A stretch of DNA of 64,000 bases from Thermoflavifilum sp. (GCF_014961315.1 NZ_CP063141.1:1550001-1614000); one strand, 5' to 3'; counted from the first letter of the stretch, positions 36,899-47,506 are shown. Made by a program: numbers and translations. The notes: generated by a model from the letters alone, not told the origin.

Positions 36899-36975
36899 TG
36901 GTGGAGGTTACCGGACTCGAACCGGTGACCTTTTGCATGCCATGCAAACGCTCTAGCCAGCTGAGCTAAACCCCC
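36899..36975 (-). tRNA. tRNA-Ala (anticodon GGC)
   Basis: A complete cloverleaf of 77 bases with encoded CCA. The acceptor stem GGGGGTT pairs with AACCTCC, including the G3:U70 wobble pair that identifies alanine tRNAs. The D-arm is GCTCAGCTGGCTAGAGC, the anticodon loop is ATGGCAT (anticodon GGC), and the T-arm holds TTCGAGT between ACCGG and CCGGT. Confidence 0.96.
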
Positions 36976-36985
36976 GGACAGGCTG

Positions 36986-36993
36986 CAAAGATA
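36986..36993 (-). promoter_or_regulatory. -7 promoter element for tRNA-Ala
   Basis: TATCTTTG on the minus strand fully matches TAnnTTTG and lies 11 bases before the tRNA 5' end. No clear -33 TTTG at the right distance was seen. Confidence 0.5.
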
Positions 36994-37054
36994 AAGTTTT
37001 CTACAAATTCAAGCCCGCTGCATGCACCGTCAACGTATTGTAAGGGTTCTGGTT

Positions 37055-37062
37055 TAACTTTG
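37055..37062 (+). promoter_or_regulatory. -7 promoter element for the small membrane protein at 37084
   Basis: TAACTTTG fully matches TAnnTTTG and lies 22 bases before the start codon. The -33 element is not clear. Confidence 0.4.
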
Positions 37063-37083
37063 TACAGGTCATTTCTCTGTATC

Positions 37084-37257
37084 ATGAAAAGTATCTGGCA
37101 ACAGATTCTCCGATATCTATATCTGCGCAAGCGAGACCCTCAAGCTCCGCATAATACCAACATTTTTCTGATGCACAGCATGAATCGCATCTCTATTCTG
37201 CTGTTTCTGGTGGCTGTAATGATATTGTTGGTGCGTCTGTTGAAACATTTTTTATGA
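37084..37257 (+). CDS. Small single-pass membrane protein (DUF6728-like)
   Basis: The 57-residue protein starts [19 protein letters not shown] and has one C-terminal transmembrane helix (about 37-54) ending LLKHFL. The block [22 protein letters not shown] resembles a small uncharacterised family that I recall as DUF6728 in Bacteroidota; this name is from memory. A longer frame starts at 37060, but the ATG at 37084 follows the -7 element better. Its last 65 bases overlap the end of lpxB on the opposite strand. Confidence 0.7.
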   Translation: MKSIWQQILRYLYLRKRDPQAPHNTNIFLMHSMNRISILLFLVAVMILLVRLLKHFL

Positions 37258-38347
37258 ATTGGAAAATGGCTTCAGCAGCCTGGTGTGCTGCATTGCCGGT
37301 GTCTAATTTTTCCCGGAGCGCGGCATAATCGTTCTTTATTTGGGCAATGTAGGATTCATCATGCAATAGTCTATCAAGTAAGCGGGTAAGCGTTTTTTCA
37401 TTGACCTGTTGCTGGATGCATTCCTCCACTATTTTTTTGTTCATGATCAGGTTCACCAGCGAAATGTAGGGGACGCGGATGAAGCGGCGGGCCAGCCAGT
37501 ATGAAATCCAGGTACTTTTATAGCATACCACCTCGGGTACGCCGAACAGAGCCGTTTCCAGCGTAGCCGTTCCCGAAGTTACCAGTGCTGCAGACGCCTG
37601 GGCCAGCAGATCGTAGGTGACACCCTTCGCCAGCATGACATTTGGATATCGGTGGGGGTCATACCATTTGCTGTAGTCGGCGATAGCAGGTGCCTGGGCA
37701 ATTACAAACTGATATTGCGGGAAATGGCGGGTTACTTTGAGCATCTGTGGAAGCATGCGTTTGATTTCCTGAGGGCGGCTACCGGGTAAAAGCGCAATCA
37801 CGGGCCGCGAACTGTCGAATATCAGGCGGGCTTTTTGCCGGGCTTCACGTACGATTTGTACAAGCGGATGCCCCACATATTGCACCTCATATCCATGTTG
37901 CCTGTAAAATTCAGCCTCGAATGGTAAAATCACCAGCATGCGATCCACATATTGCTGAATCATTTTCACACGCTGTTGTTTCCATGCCCATACCTGCGGC
38001 GAGATGTAATATATCGTGCAGAGTCCCTGCCGATGCGCCCAGCGGGCCATGCGCAGGTTAAAACCCGGATAGTCAATGAAAATCACGGCATCGGGTTGAA
38101 ACCTTCGGATGTCGCGACGGGCAAAGCGAAAATGGGCAATAATTTTTCCCAGGTGGCGCAGGACTTCGGCAAAGCCCATGAACGCCAGATCGCGATAATG
38201 CCGCACCAGTTGACCTCCTGCCTCAGCCATCAGGTCGCCTCCCCAGCAGCGGATCAGGGCATGCGGATCCAGCTGTTTCAGTTCATGGATCAGGCGACTG
38301 CCATGCAAATCGCCTGAAGGTTCACCGGCTATGATGTAATATTTCAC
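37193..38347 (-). CDS. lpxB: Lipid-A-disaccharide synthase
   Basis: A 384-residue GT19 glycosyltransferase that joins UDP-2,3-diacylglucosamine and lipid X to form the lipid A disaccharide. Blocks include [83 protein letters not shown] and [18 protein letters not shown]. The conserved fold ends around [10 protein letters not shown]. The final 19 residues are a non-conserved tail encoded opposite the small membrane protein gene. surE lies eight bases upstream on the same strand. Confidence 0.95.
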   Translation of the reverse strand: MKYYIIAGEPSGDLHGSRLIHELKQLDPHALIRCWGGDLMAEAGGQLVRHYRDLAFMGFAEVLRHLGKIIAHFRFARRDIRRFQPDAVIFIDYPGFNLRMARWAHRQGLCTIYYISPQVWAWKQQRVKMIQQYVDRMLVILPFEAEFYRQHGYEVQYVGHPLVQIVREARQKARLIFDSSRPVIALLPGSRPQEIKRMLPQMLKVTRHFPQYQFVIAQAPAIADYSKWYDPHRYPNVMLAKGVTYDLLAQASAALVTSGTATLETALFGVPEVVCYKSTWISYWLARRFIRVPYISLVNLIMNKKIVEECIQQQVNEKTLTRLLDRLLHDESYIAQIKNDYAALREKLDTGNAAHQAAEAIFQFIKNVSTDAPTISLQPPETAE

Positions 38348-38355
38348 GCCTGTAT

Positions 38356-39150
38356 TCAGATTTTAAGTTGAACATTCCAGTGCTGATGAAGAAAATCTTT
38401 CAGCCCATAGTGAGTCAGATCAAAATGCGTGGGGACGACCGAGACATAGCCGTTTTCGAGTGCCCAGACATCGGTATCTGAGCCATCATCTAAGTTTTGA
38501 AAACGACCGGTAAGCCAGTAGTATTTTTCCCCTCGCGGATCGCGACGTTCGTCAAATTCTTCCACCCATTTTGCATAAGCCTGTCGGCAAATTTTAAAGC
38601 CTTTTAGTTGGGATAGCGGTAGGGCGGGGATATTTACATTTAACAGGGCTCCTCTGGGTAAATCGGGCGTTTGCAACATCAGTCGGGTGAGCAAATAAGC
38701 CACATGGCGTGCTGCGGTGAAATCGGCATCAAATCGATAGTCCAGCAGCGAAAACCCGATGGAAGGAATACCCTCGATAGCCGCTTCCATGGCCGCACTC
38801 ATGGTTCCCGAATAAATCACGTTGATCGAATGGTTGGCGCCGTGGTTGATGCCGCTCAGGCAAATATCGGGGGCGCGATGCAGGATTTTATCTTTAGCCA
38901 GCTTTACGCAGTCGACCGGAGTGCCCGAGCTTTGATAGGCTTCGATATCCTTGAACACATCGACGGGATACAGTCGCAGTGGAACGCCAATGGTAATGGC
39001 ATGTCCCATGCCCGACTGGGGGCTGTCGGGGGCTACCACCACCACTTTTCCCAGAGGTTTCACCGCTTCCACCAGATGACGCAATCCCGGAGCGGTAATG
39101 CCATCGTCGTTGGTGATCAGGATGATTTTTTCTGCTGAACGATCGGTCAT
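38356..39150 (-). CDS. surE: 5'/3'-nucleotidase SurE
   Basis: A metal-dependent nucleoside monophosphatase of 264 residues. The metal-binding [12 protein letters not shown], the [14 protein letters not shown] block, [10 protein letters not shown] and the signature [25 protein letters not shown] (split) are all present. I chose the ATG at 39150 because a -7 promoter element (39166-39173) lies just upstream, between it and the alternative start at 39177. It is eight bases from lpxB. Confidence 0.94.
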   Translation of the reverse strand: MTDRSAEKIILITNDDGITAPGLRHLVEAVKPLGKVVVVAPDSPQSGMGHAITIGVPLRLYPVDVFKDIEAYQSSGTPVDCVKLAKDKILHRAPDICLSGINHGANHSINVIYSGTMSAAMEAAIEGIPSIGFSLLDYRFDADFTAARHVAYLLTRLMLQTPDLPRGALLNVNIPALPLSQLKGFKICRQAYAKWVEEFDERRDPRGEKYYWLTGRFQNLDDGSDTDVWALENGYVSVVPTHFDLTHYGLKDFLHQHWNVQLKI

Positions 39151-39165
39151 GCTATGGGTTTCGTG

Positions 39166-39173
39166 CGAATATA
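39166..39173 (-). promoter_or_regulatory. -7 promoter element for surE-lpxB
   Basis: TATATTCG on the minus strand matches TAnnTTTG at 7 of 8 positions, 16 bases before the surE ATG. It argues for the start at 39150. Confidence 0.4.
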
Positions 39174-39197
39174 GCAAACCCGTCAGGGAAAAAGGGG

Positions 39198-41594
39198 TTA
39201 ATTTCTCACGGGGCGTCCCTGTTTGAGTACGCTTTGCAGGCGTTCGATCGTTTTAGGTTCGCCGCAGAGCGAGAGAAAAGCCTCGCGCTCCAGGTCGAGC
39301 AGGTATTGTTCATTCACCATAGTAGCTTCGCTGAGGTCGCCCCCACTCATCACATAGGCCAGCTTACGGGCTATTTTAGCGTCGTGTTCGCTGATGTAGC
39401 GCCCCTCCTGCATGGCGTAAATTCCCGAGAGAAACAATCCCAGGGCTTCCCGCCCCAGCACTTTGATTTGTGGGGGTGTGGGAGGTACATATCCTGCCCG
39501 TGCCATGTCCAGTACCCGCTGCCTGGCGTCGGCCAGCAGGCGCTGGGCGTTCATGCTGATGTGATCGTATCCCGGCCGCAGAAGCTGAAGGTCGAAAGCT
39601 TCCATTGCAGAAGTGGATGTTTTTGCCATGGCGATGGTAAGGAAGCGTTCCTGGAGTTTGGGCAGGTCAATTTCTCCATTTTTATAGCTGTCGCTGGCTC
39701 GTTTCGTCATTTCCTTGGTGCCGCCGCCAGCCGGAATCAGGCCGACACCCACCTCTACCAGTCCCATATAGGTTTCGGCATGTGCTTGAACGGCATCGGC
39801 ATGCAGGCAGAATTCGCATCCACCGCCCAGGGTGAGTCCGCGTGGAGCCGTTACCACCGGCACGGATGCATAGCGGATCCTCAGGCTGGTTTGTTGAAAA
39901 GTCTGTACGGCCCATGCCAGTTCATCCCATTCCTGCTCCAGTGCCAGGGTGAGAATCAAAGCCACGTTGGCACCAGCCGAGAAATGGGTTGTTTCCTGGC
40001 CGATGACCAGCCCTTCATAGTGGTTTTCGGCCAGCTCGATGGCTTTCTGGATACCCTGAATGACTTCGCTGCCGATGGTATTCATCTTGGTGTGGATCGC
40101 CAGGTTGAGCACGCCATCGCCCACGTGGTAGAGAGTGGTCCCTGCATTTTCCCAGACGATTTGCTGGCTGTAGTTGCGCAGGACAATGAACTCATGACTG
40201 CCCGGGATGGGGCGATAGGCCTCTGTTTGCTGATCGTAATATTGTACCTGATCACCTTCTCGTTGATAAAATCGGGTATAGCCTTTACGCAACATATCGT
40301 TTACCCAGGCTGCAGGCGGGTGACCGGCTTTCTCCATCTGTGCTGCCGTTTCGGCTACGCCCAGAGCTTCCCAGATTTCAAAAGGTCCTAACTCCCAGCC
40401 GAAGCCGGCGCGCAGCGCGTCGTCGATCTTATACAGTTCATCGGCGATTTCCGGGATGCGATGAGATACATACGACAGCAGCGCATAGGTGAAATGCCGG
40501 AAGAACTCGCCCACCCGATCTTTGGCCTGGTGCAACAAACGCAAACGTTCACCCAGATCACTGATGTTTTTCGCCTGTTCGATAAGCGGGTTGTTCAATT
40601 TCTGGCGCGGTTCATATTGCTGGGTTTCGAGACGCAGGACCAGGATTTCTGATCCTCCGTCTGATTTCTGTTTTTTGTAAAATCCTTCCCCGGTCTTATC
40701 GCCCAGTCGATTCCGGTTCACCATTTCCTGCAGGAAATCGGGTATCTGGAAGATTTCTCTTTGTTCATCGTGTGGACAGTTTTCATACAGGCCGCGTGCC
40801 ACATGCACCATCGTGTCGATGCCCACCACGTCGGCCGTGCGGAAGGTAGCCGATTTGGGATGACCGATGAGCGGACCCGTAAGCAAATCAATTTCTTCGA
40901 TTTTCCAGCCCTGTTGTTTCATGATCTGGAATACCAGCATCATGGAGAATACGCCGATGCGGTTAGCAATAAATGCCGGTGTGTCTTTGCAGATGACGGT
41001 GGTTTTGCCCAGCACCCGATCGCCAAAACGACTCAACATCTGGACAACTTCAGGATGGGTATCCGGTCCGGGAATGATTTCCAGCAGGGGCAGATAACGA
41101 GGCGGATTGAAGAAATGTGTGCCGCAGAAATGCTGTCGGAAATCGGCCGAACGCCCCTCGGCCAGCATATGGATGGGAATGCCCGACGTATTGGTGGAAA
41201 TATAGGTGCCGGGTTTTCGATATGGTTCTACTTTTTCAAACAATGATTGCTTGATGGGCAATTGTTCCACTACGGCTTCAATAATCCAGTCGCATTCGGC
41301 AATGCGCGGGAGATCATCGTCAAAATTGCCGGTACGGATACGTTGCAATACCTGCTGATGAAAAATAGGGGAGGGTTTCGAACGGACGGCGGCTTGCAGG
41401 GCTTCGTTGACGATGCGGTTTCGAAAAGCCGGACTTTCGGGAGTAAGCCCCTGTTGTTTTTCTTTTTCGTTCAGGGTAGATGGAACCATGTCCAGCAGCA
41501 ATACCTGAAGCCCGGCATTGGCCAGGTGACAGGCTATGCGGCTGCCCATCACACCGGCACCCAGTACCGCAACCTGTTTGATGCGTTTGCTCAT
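39198..41594 (-). CDS. 3-hydroxyacyl-CoA dehydrogenase/enoyl-CoA hydratase (FadB/FadN-like)
   Basis: This 798-residue fatty acid beta-oxidation enzyme has the dehydrogenase first and the hydratase second, as in FadN rather than E. coli FadB. The NAD-binding motif is VLGAGVMGSRIACHLANAG (residues 10-28). HFFNPPRYLPLLEIIPGPDT and FIANRIGVFS belong to the 3HCDH domains. The crotonase domain (about 490-690) holds GLTLGGGCEFCLHADAVQAHAE (split) and GLVEVGVGLIPAGGGTKEM with its catalytic Glu. The thiolase and acyl-CoA dehydrogenase partners are not adjacent upstream within the window. Confidence 0.93.
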   Translation of the reverse strand: MSKRIKQVAVLGAGVMGSRIACHLANAGLQVLLLDMVPSTLNEKEKQQGLTPESPAFRNRIVNEALQAAVRSKPSPIFHQQVLQRIRTGNFDDDLPRIAECDWIIEAVVEQLPIKQSLFEKVEPYRKPGTYISTNTSGIPIHMLAEGRSADFRQHFCGTHFFNPPRYLPLLEIIPGPDTHPEVVQMLSRFGDRVLGKTTVICKDTPAFIANRIGVFSMMLVFQIMKQQGWKIEEIDLLTGPLIGHPKSATFRTADVVGIDTMVHVARGLYENCPHDEQREIFQIPDFLQEMVNRNRLGDKTGEGFYKKQKSDGGSEILVLRLETQQYEPRQKLNNPLIEQAKNISDLGERLRLLHQAKDRVGEFFRHFTYALLSYVSHRIPEIADELYKIDDALRAGFGWELGPFEIWEALGVAETAAQMEKAGHPPAAWVNDMLRKGYTRFYQREGDQVQYYDQQTEAYRPIPGSHEFIVLRNYSQQIVWENAGTTLYHVGDGVLNLAIHTKMNTIGSEVIQGIQKAIELAENHYEGLVIGQETTHFSAGANVALILTLALEQEWDELAWAVQTFQQTSLRIRYASVPVVTAPRGLTLGGGCEFCLHADAVQAHAETYMGLVEVGVGLIPAGGGTKEMTKRASDSYKNGEIDLPKLQERFLTIAMAKTSTSAMEAFDLQLLRPGYDHISMNAQRLLADARQRVLDMARAGYVPPTPPQIKVLGREALGLFLSGIYAMQEGRYISEHDAKIARKLAYVMSGGDLSEATMVNEQYLLDLEREAFLSLCGEPKTIERLQSVLKQGRPVRN

Positions 41595-41781
41595 GAGAAA
41601 AAATGATTTACACGATCTTCGCTCAAATTAGGATATTTTCAGCAATGTTTAACTGCTGAGGATGATGCATCATCCCTTTCTATGAGGAACAGTATCCGAT
41701 TTTCTCAAAAATACCGTGTGATAAGATGCAGAACACAATTGGCAATGCTAACCCTTAACAGGACAGGTTTTATATCCTTCA

Positions 41782-42702
41782 TCAAAAATCATATTCACAG
41801 GTCAGCGACCAGTATGCGCTTATTGAATTTCCTGTGGCAGCACTAACGGGTATGAAGGCCTCTACATCGGCTCGCAATGTCCAGGAAAGCCAGGATAGAT
41901 TTACTTCTGTTTCGGCTGCAATGTTATTGAACTGCATGCGATTGATTCCTGATGAAACTTGCGTGGTAGCAGAAGAATCCTGAATAGAAAAATTATTTCC
42001 CGGATGCCTTGCGGTCGATGTAAGTTTTGAGCCAGCATAGTGCGGATTTTTTAGATACTTGATAAATCCTTTATTATGGCTGATGTATTTAGCGACACGA
42101 GAAAGAAAAAAATAAGAATCTGTTCCCATATTCGCCAGCACAGAAGGCGTGAGTGAACATGTTGCTTGACCCAGTTGCCAGTGAAAGGCATGTGCTATCC
42201 CGGCAGCGAAGTTTAGATCGTAATTGGTTTTTCCCTGCATAGCACTATCTTTTCCCCATCCGATATCTGTTTCCATAACGGGTTGTAAAAACCATTTTTT
42301 GTATTTGAATAATGCATATCCTTCGTTGTTTAATGGAATATAAGGTAAAGATGAATGGGCGGCGAAAAAATCATGTGTATAATCGGCAACCCATGTACAT
42401 GCGGGTTGATCATACTGTTCAAACCCTAACGTTAAACGTTGTACATACAGTTGCGAGCCGGATGTACTACATACAAATCCTGGAGCATAACTGATTCCAA
42501 AACCACTGCGATGCCTGATGGTAAATATACCCATTATCGAAAGACTGTTGTGATAGCTGGTATCGTTTGTCCTGGAAACCGATAATGTGGGGACCGGCTC
42601 AGCATCCACGCTGATAGAAGGTTGCCAGGTGCTTGTGCTATCCTGTGCGTAGCTTAATTGATAGACGGTACAGCATAACAAACATGTATATATCATTTTC
42701 AT
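41782..42702 (-). CDS. Outer membrane beta-barrel protein, unknown function
   Basis: From the ATG at 42702 it encodes 306 residues. A signal peptide (MKMIYTCLLCCTVYQLSYAQ) is followed by alternating polar/aromatic strands and a C-terminal LTCEYDF, a typical barrel end. I do not recognise the family. An ATG at 42723 exists, but a promoter at 42740-42771 would leave it with almost no leader, so 42702 is preferred. The gene is AT-richer than its neighbours. It is a single-gene unit. Confidence 0.7.
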   Translation of the reverse strand: MKMIYTCLLCCTVYQLSYAQDSTSTWQPSISVDAEPVPTLSVSRTNDTSYHNSLSIMGIFTIRHRSGFGISYAPGFVCSTSGSQLYVQRLTLGFEQYDQPACTWVADYTHDFFAAHSSLPYIPLNNEGYALFKYKKWFLQPVMETDIGWGKDSAMQGKTNYDLNFAAGIAHAFHWQLGQATCSLTPSVLANMGTDSYFFLSRVAKYISHNKGFIKYLKNPHYAGSKLTSTARHPGNNFSIQDSSATTQVSSGINRMQFNNIAAETEVNLSWLSWTLRADVEAFIPVSAATGNSISAYWSLTCEYDF

Positions 42703-42739
42703 AGTGAAATGGTTAAGCTTCATGTTATCATTTGCAAAC

Positions 42740-42771
42740 GAAATTTAACCATCCACGCAATAGCTTGCAAA
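42740..42771 (-). promoter_or_regulatory. Bacteroidota-type promoter for the barrel protein gene
   Basis: On the minus strand TTTG (42768-42771), a 20-base spacer and TAAATTTC (42740-42747, 7 of 8 to TAnnTTTG). Confidence 0.6.
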
Positions 42772-42909
42772 CATAGGCGCGTTAAAAGGTTGTTATCCTG
42801 AAAAAGCAATCATGCCATCAACCTGAATGCATTATTTATTTACACATGCCCGTGATGTGTATCTGTGTTAAAAACAAGTATGCGATGGTATGTTTGAATT
42901 ATTGGGGAT

Positions 42910-45000
42910 TCAACTTACGTTTCCGCCCGGATGGATATGCTCGGTTGGAGCCACAAAATGCAGCTTACCCTGTTCATCTTCGGCCATCAGGATCATACCC
43001 TGTGAAGTGATGCCTTTTAATTTACGTGGTGCCAGGTTGGCGACGACAATCACCTGCCGACCGATGATTTCTTCGGGTGCATAGTGTTGTGCGATGCCGG
43101 AAACGATGGTGCGTTGTTCCGTGCCCAGATCCACGGTGAGTTGAAGCAATTTATCGGCCTGTTTTACTTTTTCAGCCGCCACAATGGTTCCCACACGCAG
43201 GTCTAATTTATCGAAATCGGCATATTGGATCTCTGGTTTTACAGGTGGAATGTGCTTTTCAGTGGGGTGCGACTCAAAGGTTGTGGGAAGCTGGCTGCCC
43301 GCCCGGAGTTTTTGCATTTGTTTCTCTATCTCGGCATCTTCAATCTTACGGAATAACAGCTCAGGTTCCCGCAAACTATATCCCACACTCAGCAATTTCA
43401 AGCTTCCGGCGTTTTCCCACTCCAGCATGCGATCCACGACTTTCAGCAGGTAACAGATTTTTTTCGCTGTTGCCGGCAAAAAAGGATTCAAAAAAATAGC
43501 CAGATTGGCCGTTAATTGCAGGCACATGAAAATCGTGTTATCGATCAACGGTTGATTTGCCTGTTGGGTGGCTTCATCTTTTGCCAGCAGCCATGGAGCT
43601 CTGTCCTGCAGGTATTTATTGCCTTCACGCGCCACGTTCATCACTTCCGCCAGAGCATCTCGAAAATGAAATTGTTCAAGATGCTGTTCGATTTTTTGTT
43701 TAGCTTGTTGCAGCATGGCATATAATTGCCGGTCTCTTTCATCGTTAAGATCTTCATGATAACGTGGCACTTTTCCTTTGCAGAGTTTATGCATCAGCAC
43801 CAGCGTACGGTTCACAAAATTGCCCAGGATAGCTACCAGTTCATTGTTATTCCGATCCTGAAAATCTTTCCAGGTGAAATCATTGTCTTTGGTTTCGGGC
43901 ATGTTGGCACACAACACGTAACGCAACACATCCTGTCCGCGTTGTTCTATCGGGAAATCGCGGATATATTCGTGCACCCAGATGGCCCAGTTGCGACTGG
44001 TAGACACTTTTTGTCCTTCGATATTCAAAAACTCATTAGCCGGAACATTATCGGGCAGTATGTAACCGCCATGAGCCTTTAGCATGGCGGGGAAGATGAT
44101 GCAGTGAAAAACAATATTATCTTTTCCAATGAAATGAATCAATCGGGTATCTTCCTGTTGCCACCATTGTTGCCAGCTGTCGGGCAACAGTTCTTTTGTG
44201 GCGGAAATATACCCGATGGGAGCATCAAACCACACATACAACACTTTGCCTGCTGCATCGGGCAATGGCACTTTTACGCCCCACTGGCTGTCGCGCGTCA
44301 TAGCCCGCGATTGTAGGCCGTGGTCGAGCCAGCTCTTGCACTGGCCGTACACGTTGGCTTTCCATTCCCGGTGTTGTTCCAGAATCCATTTCCGGAGCCA
44401 GGGCTCAAAGCGTTGCAGGGGCATGTACCAGTGCCTGGTTTTGCGTTTAACCGGAACGGTATGGCTGAGAGCCGAACGTGGATTGATCAGTTCATCTGGA
44501 CTGAGCGATGAACCGCATTTCTCGCACTGATCACCGTAAGCTTTTTCATAGCCGCATACCGGGCAGGTTCCCACAATATAGCGATCGGCTAAGAAGATTT
44601 GTTTCTCTTCGTCGTAGAATTGTTCGGTTTCTTTTTCTTCAAAATAGCCTTCGTCGTAGAGTTTTTTAAAAAAAGCCTGTGCAGTTTCGTGATGAATAGG
44701 CCTGGATGTGCGCGAAAAAATATCAAATGAAATATCCATCGCGGCGAAGCTATCGCGAATCAGCGTATGATAGCGATCGACAATGGCCTGAGGGGTAGTA
44801 TTTTCCTGCATGGCTTTGATGGTGATGGGCACGCCATGTTCGTCGGTACCACAGATGAATTGTACGGGTATTTTTTTAGCACGCAGGTAACGCACATAGA
44901 TATCGGCCGGCAGATAACAGCCGGCTAAATGACCGATGTGTATGGGCCCATTGGCGTAGGGAAGGGCTGCTGTGATCAGATATCGCTTGAATTCAGGCAT
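42910..45000 (-). CDS. metG: Methionyl-tRNA synthetase
   Basis: The class I synthetase has 696 residues. The HIGH-type motif is [17 protein letters not shown] zinc knuckle is [18 protein letters not shown]. The KMSKS position reads KVSTS ([10 protein letters not shown]), a form I recall as usual in Bacteroidota MetG. The anticodon-binding helical domain includes NEFLNIEGQ and [18 protein letters not shown]-terminal EMAP-like tRNA-binding domain (about 580-696) begins [24 protein letters not shown] (split). A consensus -7 element lies directly upstream. Confidence 0.96.
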   Translation of the reverse strand: MPEFKRYLITAALPYANGPIHIGHLAGCYLPADIYVRYLRAKKIPVQFICGTDEHGVPITIKAMQENTTPQAIVDRYHTLIRDSFAAMDISFDIFSRTSRPIHHETAQAFFKKLYDEGYFEEKETEQFYDEEKQIFLADRYIVGTCPVCGYEKAYGDQCEKCGSSLSPDELINPRSALSHTVPVKRKTRHWYMPLQRFEPWLRKWILEQHREWKANVYGQCKSWLDHGLQSRAMTRDSQWGVKVPLPDAAGKVLYVWFDAPIGYISATKELLPDSWQQWWQQEDTRLIHFIGKDNIVFHCIIFPAMLKAHGGYILPDNVPANEFLNIEGQKVSTSRNWAIWVHEYIRDFPIEQRGQDVLRYVLCANMPETKDNDFTWKDFQDRNNNELVAILGNFVNRTLVLMHKLCKGKVPRYHEDLNDERDRQLYAMLQQAKQKIEQHLEQFHFRDALAEVMNVAREGNKYLQDRAPWLLAKDEATQQANQPLIDNTIFMCLQLTANLAIFLNPFLPATAKKICYLLKVVDRMLEWENAGSLKLLSVGYSLREPELLFRKIEDAEIEKQMQKLRAGSQLPTTFESHPTEKHIPPVKPEIQYADFDKLDLRVGTIVAAEKVKQADKLLQLTVDLGTEQRTIVSGIAQHYAPEEIIGRQVIVVANLAPRKLKGITSQGMILMAEDEQGKLHFVAPTEHIHPGGNVS

Positions 45001-45007
45001 AGCGGCA

Positions 45008-45015
45008 CAAATTTA
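45008..45015 (-). promoter_or_regulatory. -7 promoter element for metG
   Basis: TAAATTTG on the minus strand fully matches TAnnTTTG, 8 bases before the ATG, suggesting a nearly leaderless transcript. Confidence 0.5.
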
Positions 45016-45109
45016 CAGGAAACAGGTGGGTTTGTACATGCCACCGGATGGGTAAAACTTGCATAGTACCTGCAGAGTGCTGATATTGCACCAGATAAAG
45101 CTTTGTTGT

Positions 45110-46024
45110 ATGGTGTTTCCACCTTACTTACAACCCGGTGATCGTGTGGGCATTACCTGTCCGGCAAGTAAAATAGCTCCCAAAATTGCCGATTTTGCTG
45201 CCGATGTGATTCGCAGCTGGGGCTTTGAGGTGGTGCTCGGTGAAACAGTGGGCACTGCTTATCATAATTTTTCTGCGCCCGATGAAGTACGCCTGCGTGA
45301 TCTGCAACGCATGATAGATGATGTATCCATAAAAGCAATTCTATGCGGCCGTGGAGGTTATGGCATGATACGGATTCTCGATCAATTGCATTTCGAAACA
45401 TTGTGTCAATCTCCGAAATGGATATGTGGTTACAGTGATATCACGGCTTTACATATACATGTACACAAACATTACCGAATAGCCACTTTGCATAGCCTGA
45501 TGTGTAGTGGCATCACTAAGGAAACGTTTGAAGATCAATATGTACAAAGCCTCAAACAGGCCTGGATGGGCGTTCCAGGATATTACACATTCGACGTGCA
45601 TCCTTTGAATAAAAATGGTGATGCAGAAGGGATATTAATAGGTGGTAATCTCTCGCTACTGGCTAATATCTCCGGCACGCGTTCTCAGCCTGAGGTTAAA
45701 GGTAAAATATTATTCATTGAAGATGTGGGTGAATACAAGTATCATATTGATCGGATGATGTATCAATTGCGAAGGGCGGGATGGCTGGATGGACTGGCTG
45801 CTTTGCTGGTGGGGGCTTTTACGGATATTAAAGACACAAGCACACCATTTGGTATGTCGGTGTACGAAATCATTTATCAGCATGTAAAAGATGAAGCATT
45901 TCCCGTGGCATTTGGCTTTCCTGTCGGGCATCAAAAAGAAAATTATGCCTTGAAGATAGGCGGCAGCTATGCATTAACCGTAGCGCGCGATAGCTGTGTA
46001 TTGCGTGAAATAGCTTCAAGCTAA
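45110..46024 (+). CDS. LD-carboxypeptidase (peptidase family S66)
   Basis: The 304-residue serine peptidase trims the D-Ala from tetrapeptides during murein recycling. Blocks are YLQPGDRVGITCPAS, CGRGGYGMIRILDQL, the nucleophile motif GYSDITALH (Ser109), EDVGEYKYHIDRMM with the catalytic Glu, and FPVGHQKENYALKIGG with the catalytic His. The full Ser-Glu-His triad is present. I chose the ATG at 45110 over an upstream TTG. AnmK, another recycling enzyme, is elsewhere in the window. Confidence 0.92.
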   Translation: MVFPPYLQPGDRVGITCPASKIAPKIADFAADVIRSWGFEVVLGETVGTAYHNFSAPDEVRLRDLQRMIDDVSIKAILCGRGGYGMIRILDQLHFETLCQSPKWICGYSDITALHIHVHKHYRIATLHSLMCSGITKETFEDQYVQSLKQAWMGVPGYYTFDVHPLNKNGDAEGILIGGNLSLLANISGTRSQPEVKGKILFIEDVGEYKYHIDRMMYQLRRAGWLDGLAALLVGAFTDIKDTSTPFGMSVYEIIYQHVKDEAFPVAFGFPVGHQKENYALKIGGSYALTVARDSCVLREIASS

Positions 46025-46037
46025 TGCATCACTTATG

Positions 46038-47366
46038 CTATGTATGTAACGTGCAAAGAATATCGAAACGTGTTCCTTTCCCGGGTGCGCTTTCAACTTT
46101 AATTTTCCATCCATGTGCATCTACAATGGATTTCACGTAGGATAGGCCCAGGCCGAATCCTTTTACGTTGTGTATGTTACCAGAATGAGCACGATAGAAT
46201 TTTTCAAAAATATGCCGCTGGGTTTGCCTGTTCATGCCCACTCCTTTATCGCTTACACTGATAAGGAGCCGGTTTTTACTAACATTTGCGGTATGAATGT
46301 CGATAAACGGTTTACCCTTAGAATATTTCAACGCGTTGTCAATTAAATTAGATAACATGTGAATAAAATGGTTCTCATCCGTGAGAATGGTGGATTGTGT
46401 AGCCTGAAGATGCGTATGCACTTCGGCCTCTCTGCTTTGAAATTGAAGTGCAAAACCGTTTAATGTTTTTTGAATCAACGCATGAGCATCGTGTGGCTTC
46501 AAATCCAGCTCCAGTTCATGTTTATCAAGTGCTGAAGACTCCAGTACGGTTTCAATATGCTTGTACATTTTGTGACTTTCTTCTTTAATGACGCCGGTCA
46601 GCGATTTAATCTTTTCGGGATTAACCAGGATTTTTTCATTACAAATGGTATCCAGTGCGAGATTAATGGTAGCGAGCGGCGTTTTTAATTCATGAGAAAT
46701 ATTGTTGATGAAGTCTGATTTAATTTCAGAAATTTTTTTCTGGCGTAACAGGGCATATACCGTGAGCGCAAATGCGGTGACGATGATGAGGGTAAATAAA
46801 ATGGAGCCTGTAATCATCCACCCCATCGAACGTACGATACTGGCCTGGGTAACGGGCACGGTAATGACCAGTGTTTCGCCTGCTGGAAGAAAACCTGCTG
46901 CGTCGGAAAGCTGAATAAGGCACTGGATATTGTGCAGGGTATCCTGAATGGTTTCAAGAATATGCGGCGAACGAATAAGATAGGAAGGGAACATGCTGAG
47001 GTTGGAGATCACAGCAAATTCATACGGCGTATGTAAACCCTTCTCTTCAAATACCTGATGGATAACGGCACTGATTTCGTCGGCCGTAAATTTTTCACTC
47101 ACCGGTATCTGGCTGTTGAATCGGTTGGCCAGCATTTGCCAGGGCGAGCTATCCTCGTCGTGATGCGTGGATAAAATGGTGAGGCCACTTCCACTGCTAT
47201 GGATCAGCTGGTTGCGTATGGCATCTGTTGCTTCCACCAGCTTTTGCCGCATTTCTTCTTTTTTGATTAAAGCTGCATTTTCAATCCAGCTTTTCTGAAT
47301 ATAGATAATGCCAAGCAGGGAAATGGTGATCAGTACAACAATAATGGGGAAAAGCCGCTTCATCAT
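46038..47366 (-). CDS. Sensor histidine kinase (orphan)
   Basis: A 442-residue membrane kinase with two transmembrane helices (about 5-22 and 185-208) enclosing a periplasmic sensor region of about 160 residues. The H-box is NNISHELKTPLA. The ATP-binding domain has the N-box NLIDNALKYS, G1 SDKGVGM, F FEKFYR and G2 GFGLGLSYV, all intact. No response regulator gene is adjacent, so its partner is elsewhere. The ligand of the sensor is unknown. It ends 13 bases from the convergent LD-carboxypeptidase gene. Confidence 0.9.
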   Translation of the reverse strand: MMKRLFPIIVVLITISLLGIIYIQKSWIENAALIKKEEMRQKLVEATDAIRNQLIHSSGSGLTILSTHHDEDSSPWQMLANRFNSQIPVSEKFTADEISAVIHQVFEEKGLHTPYEFAVISNLSMFPSYLIRSPHILETIQDTLHNIQCLIQLSDAAGFLPAGETLVITVPVTQASIVRSMGWMITGSILFTLIIVTAFALTVYALLRQKKISEIKSDFINNISHELKTPLATINLALDTICNEKILVNPEKIKSLTGVIKEESHKMYKHIETVLESSALDKHELELDLKPHDAHALIQKTLNGFALQFQSREAEVHTHLQATQSTILTDENHFIHMLSNLIDNALKYSKGKPFIDIHTANVSKNRLLISVSDKGVGMNRQTQRHIFEKFYRAHSGNIHNVKGFGLGLSYVKSIVDAHGWKIKVESAPGKGTRFDILCTLHT

Positions 47367-47506
47367 TACAAATTTAGGAGCTTCCTGCGCTTTGCATAGG
47401 CAGCTCCGGATATTGCCTTTTGATTTAACTAAGCTTTAACTGGTAAATAGCATGGTCTTTGCATCTCATAAGTAGCATTATCATACAGCTGGATTTTGGT
47501 TGACTG

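Noticed and set aside
39234-40391. Long plus-strand frame opposite the FadB-like gene
   Set aside because: It is a shadow of the strongly conserved minus-strand gene; no recognisable family or motif.
43990-44030. KVSTS in place of KMSKS in MetG
   Set aside because: I recall this variant as usual in Bacteroidota MetG, so it is not a sign of inactivity.
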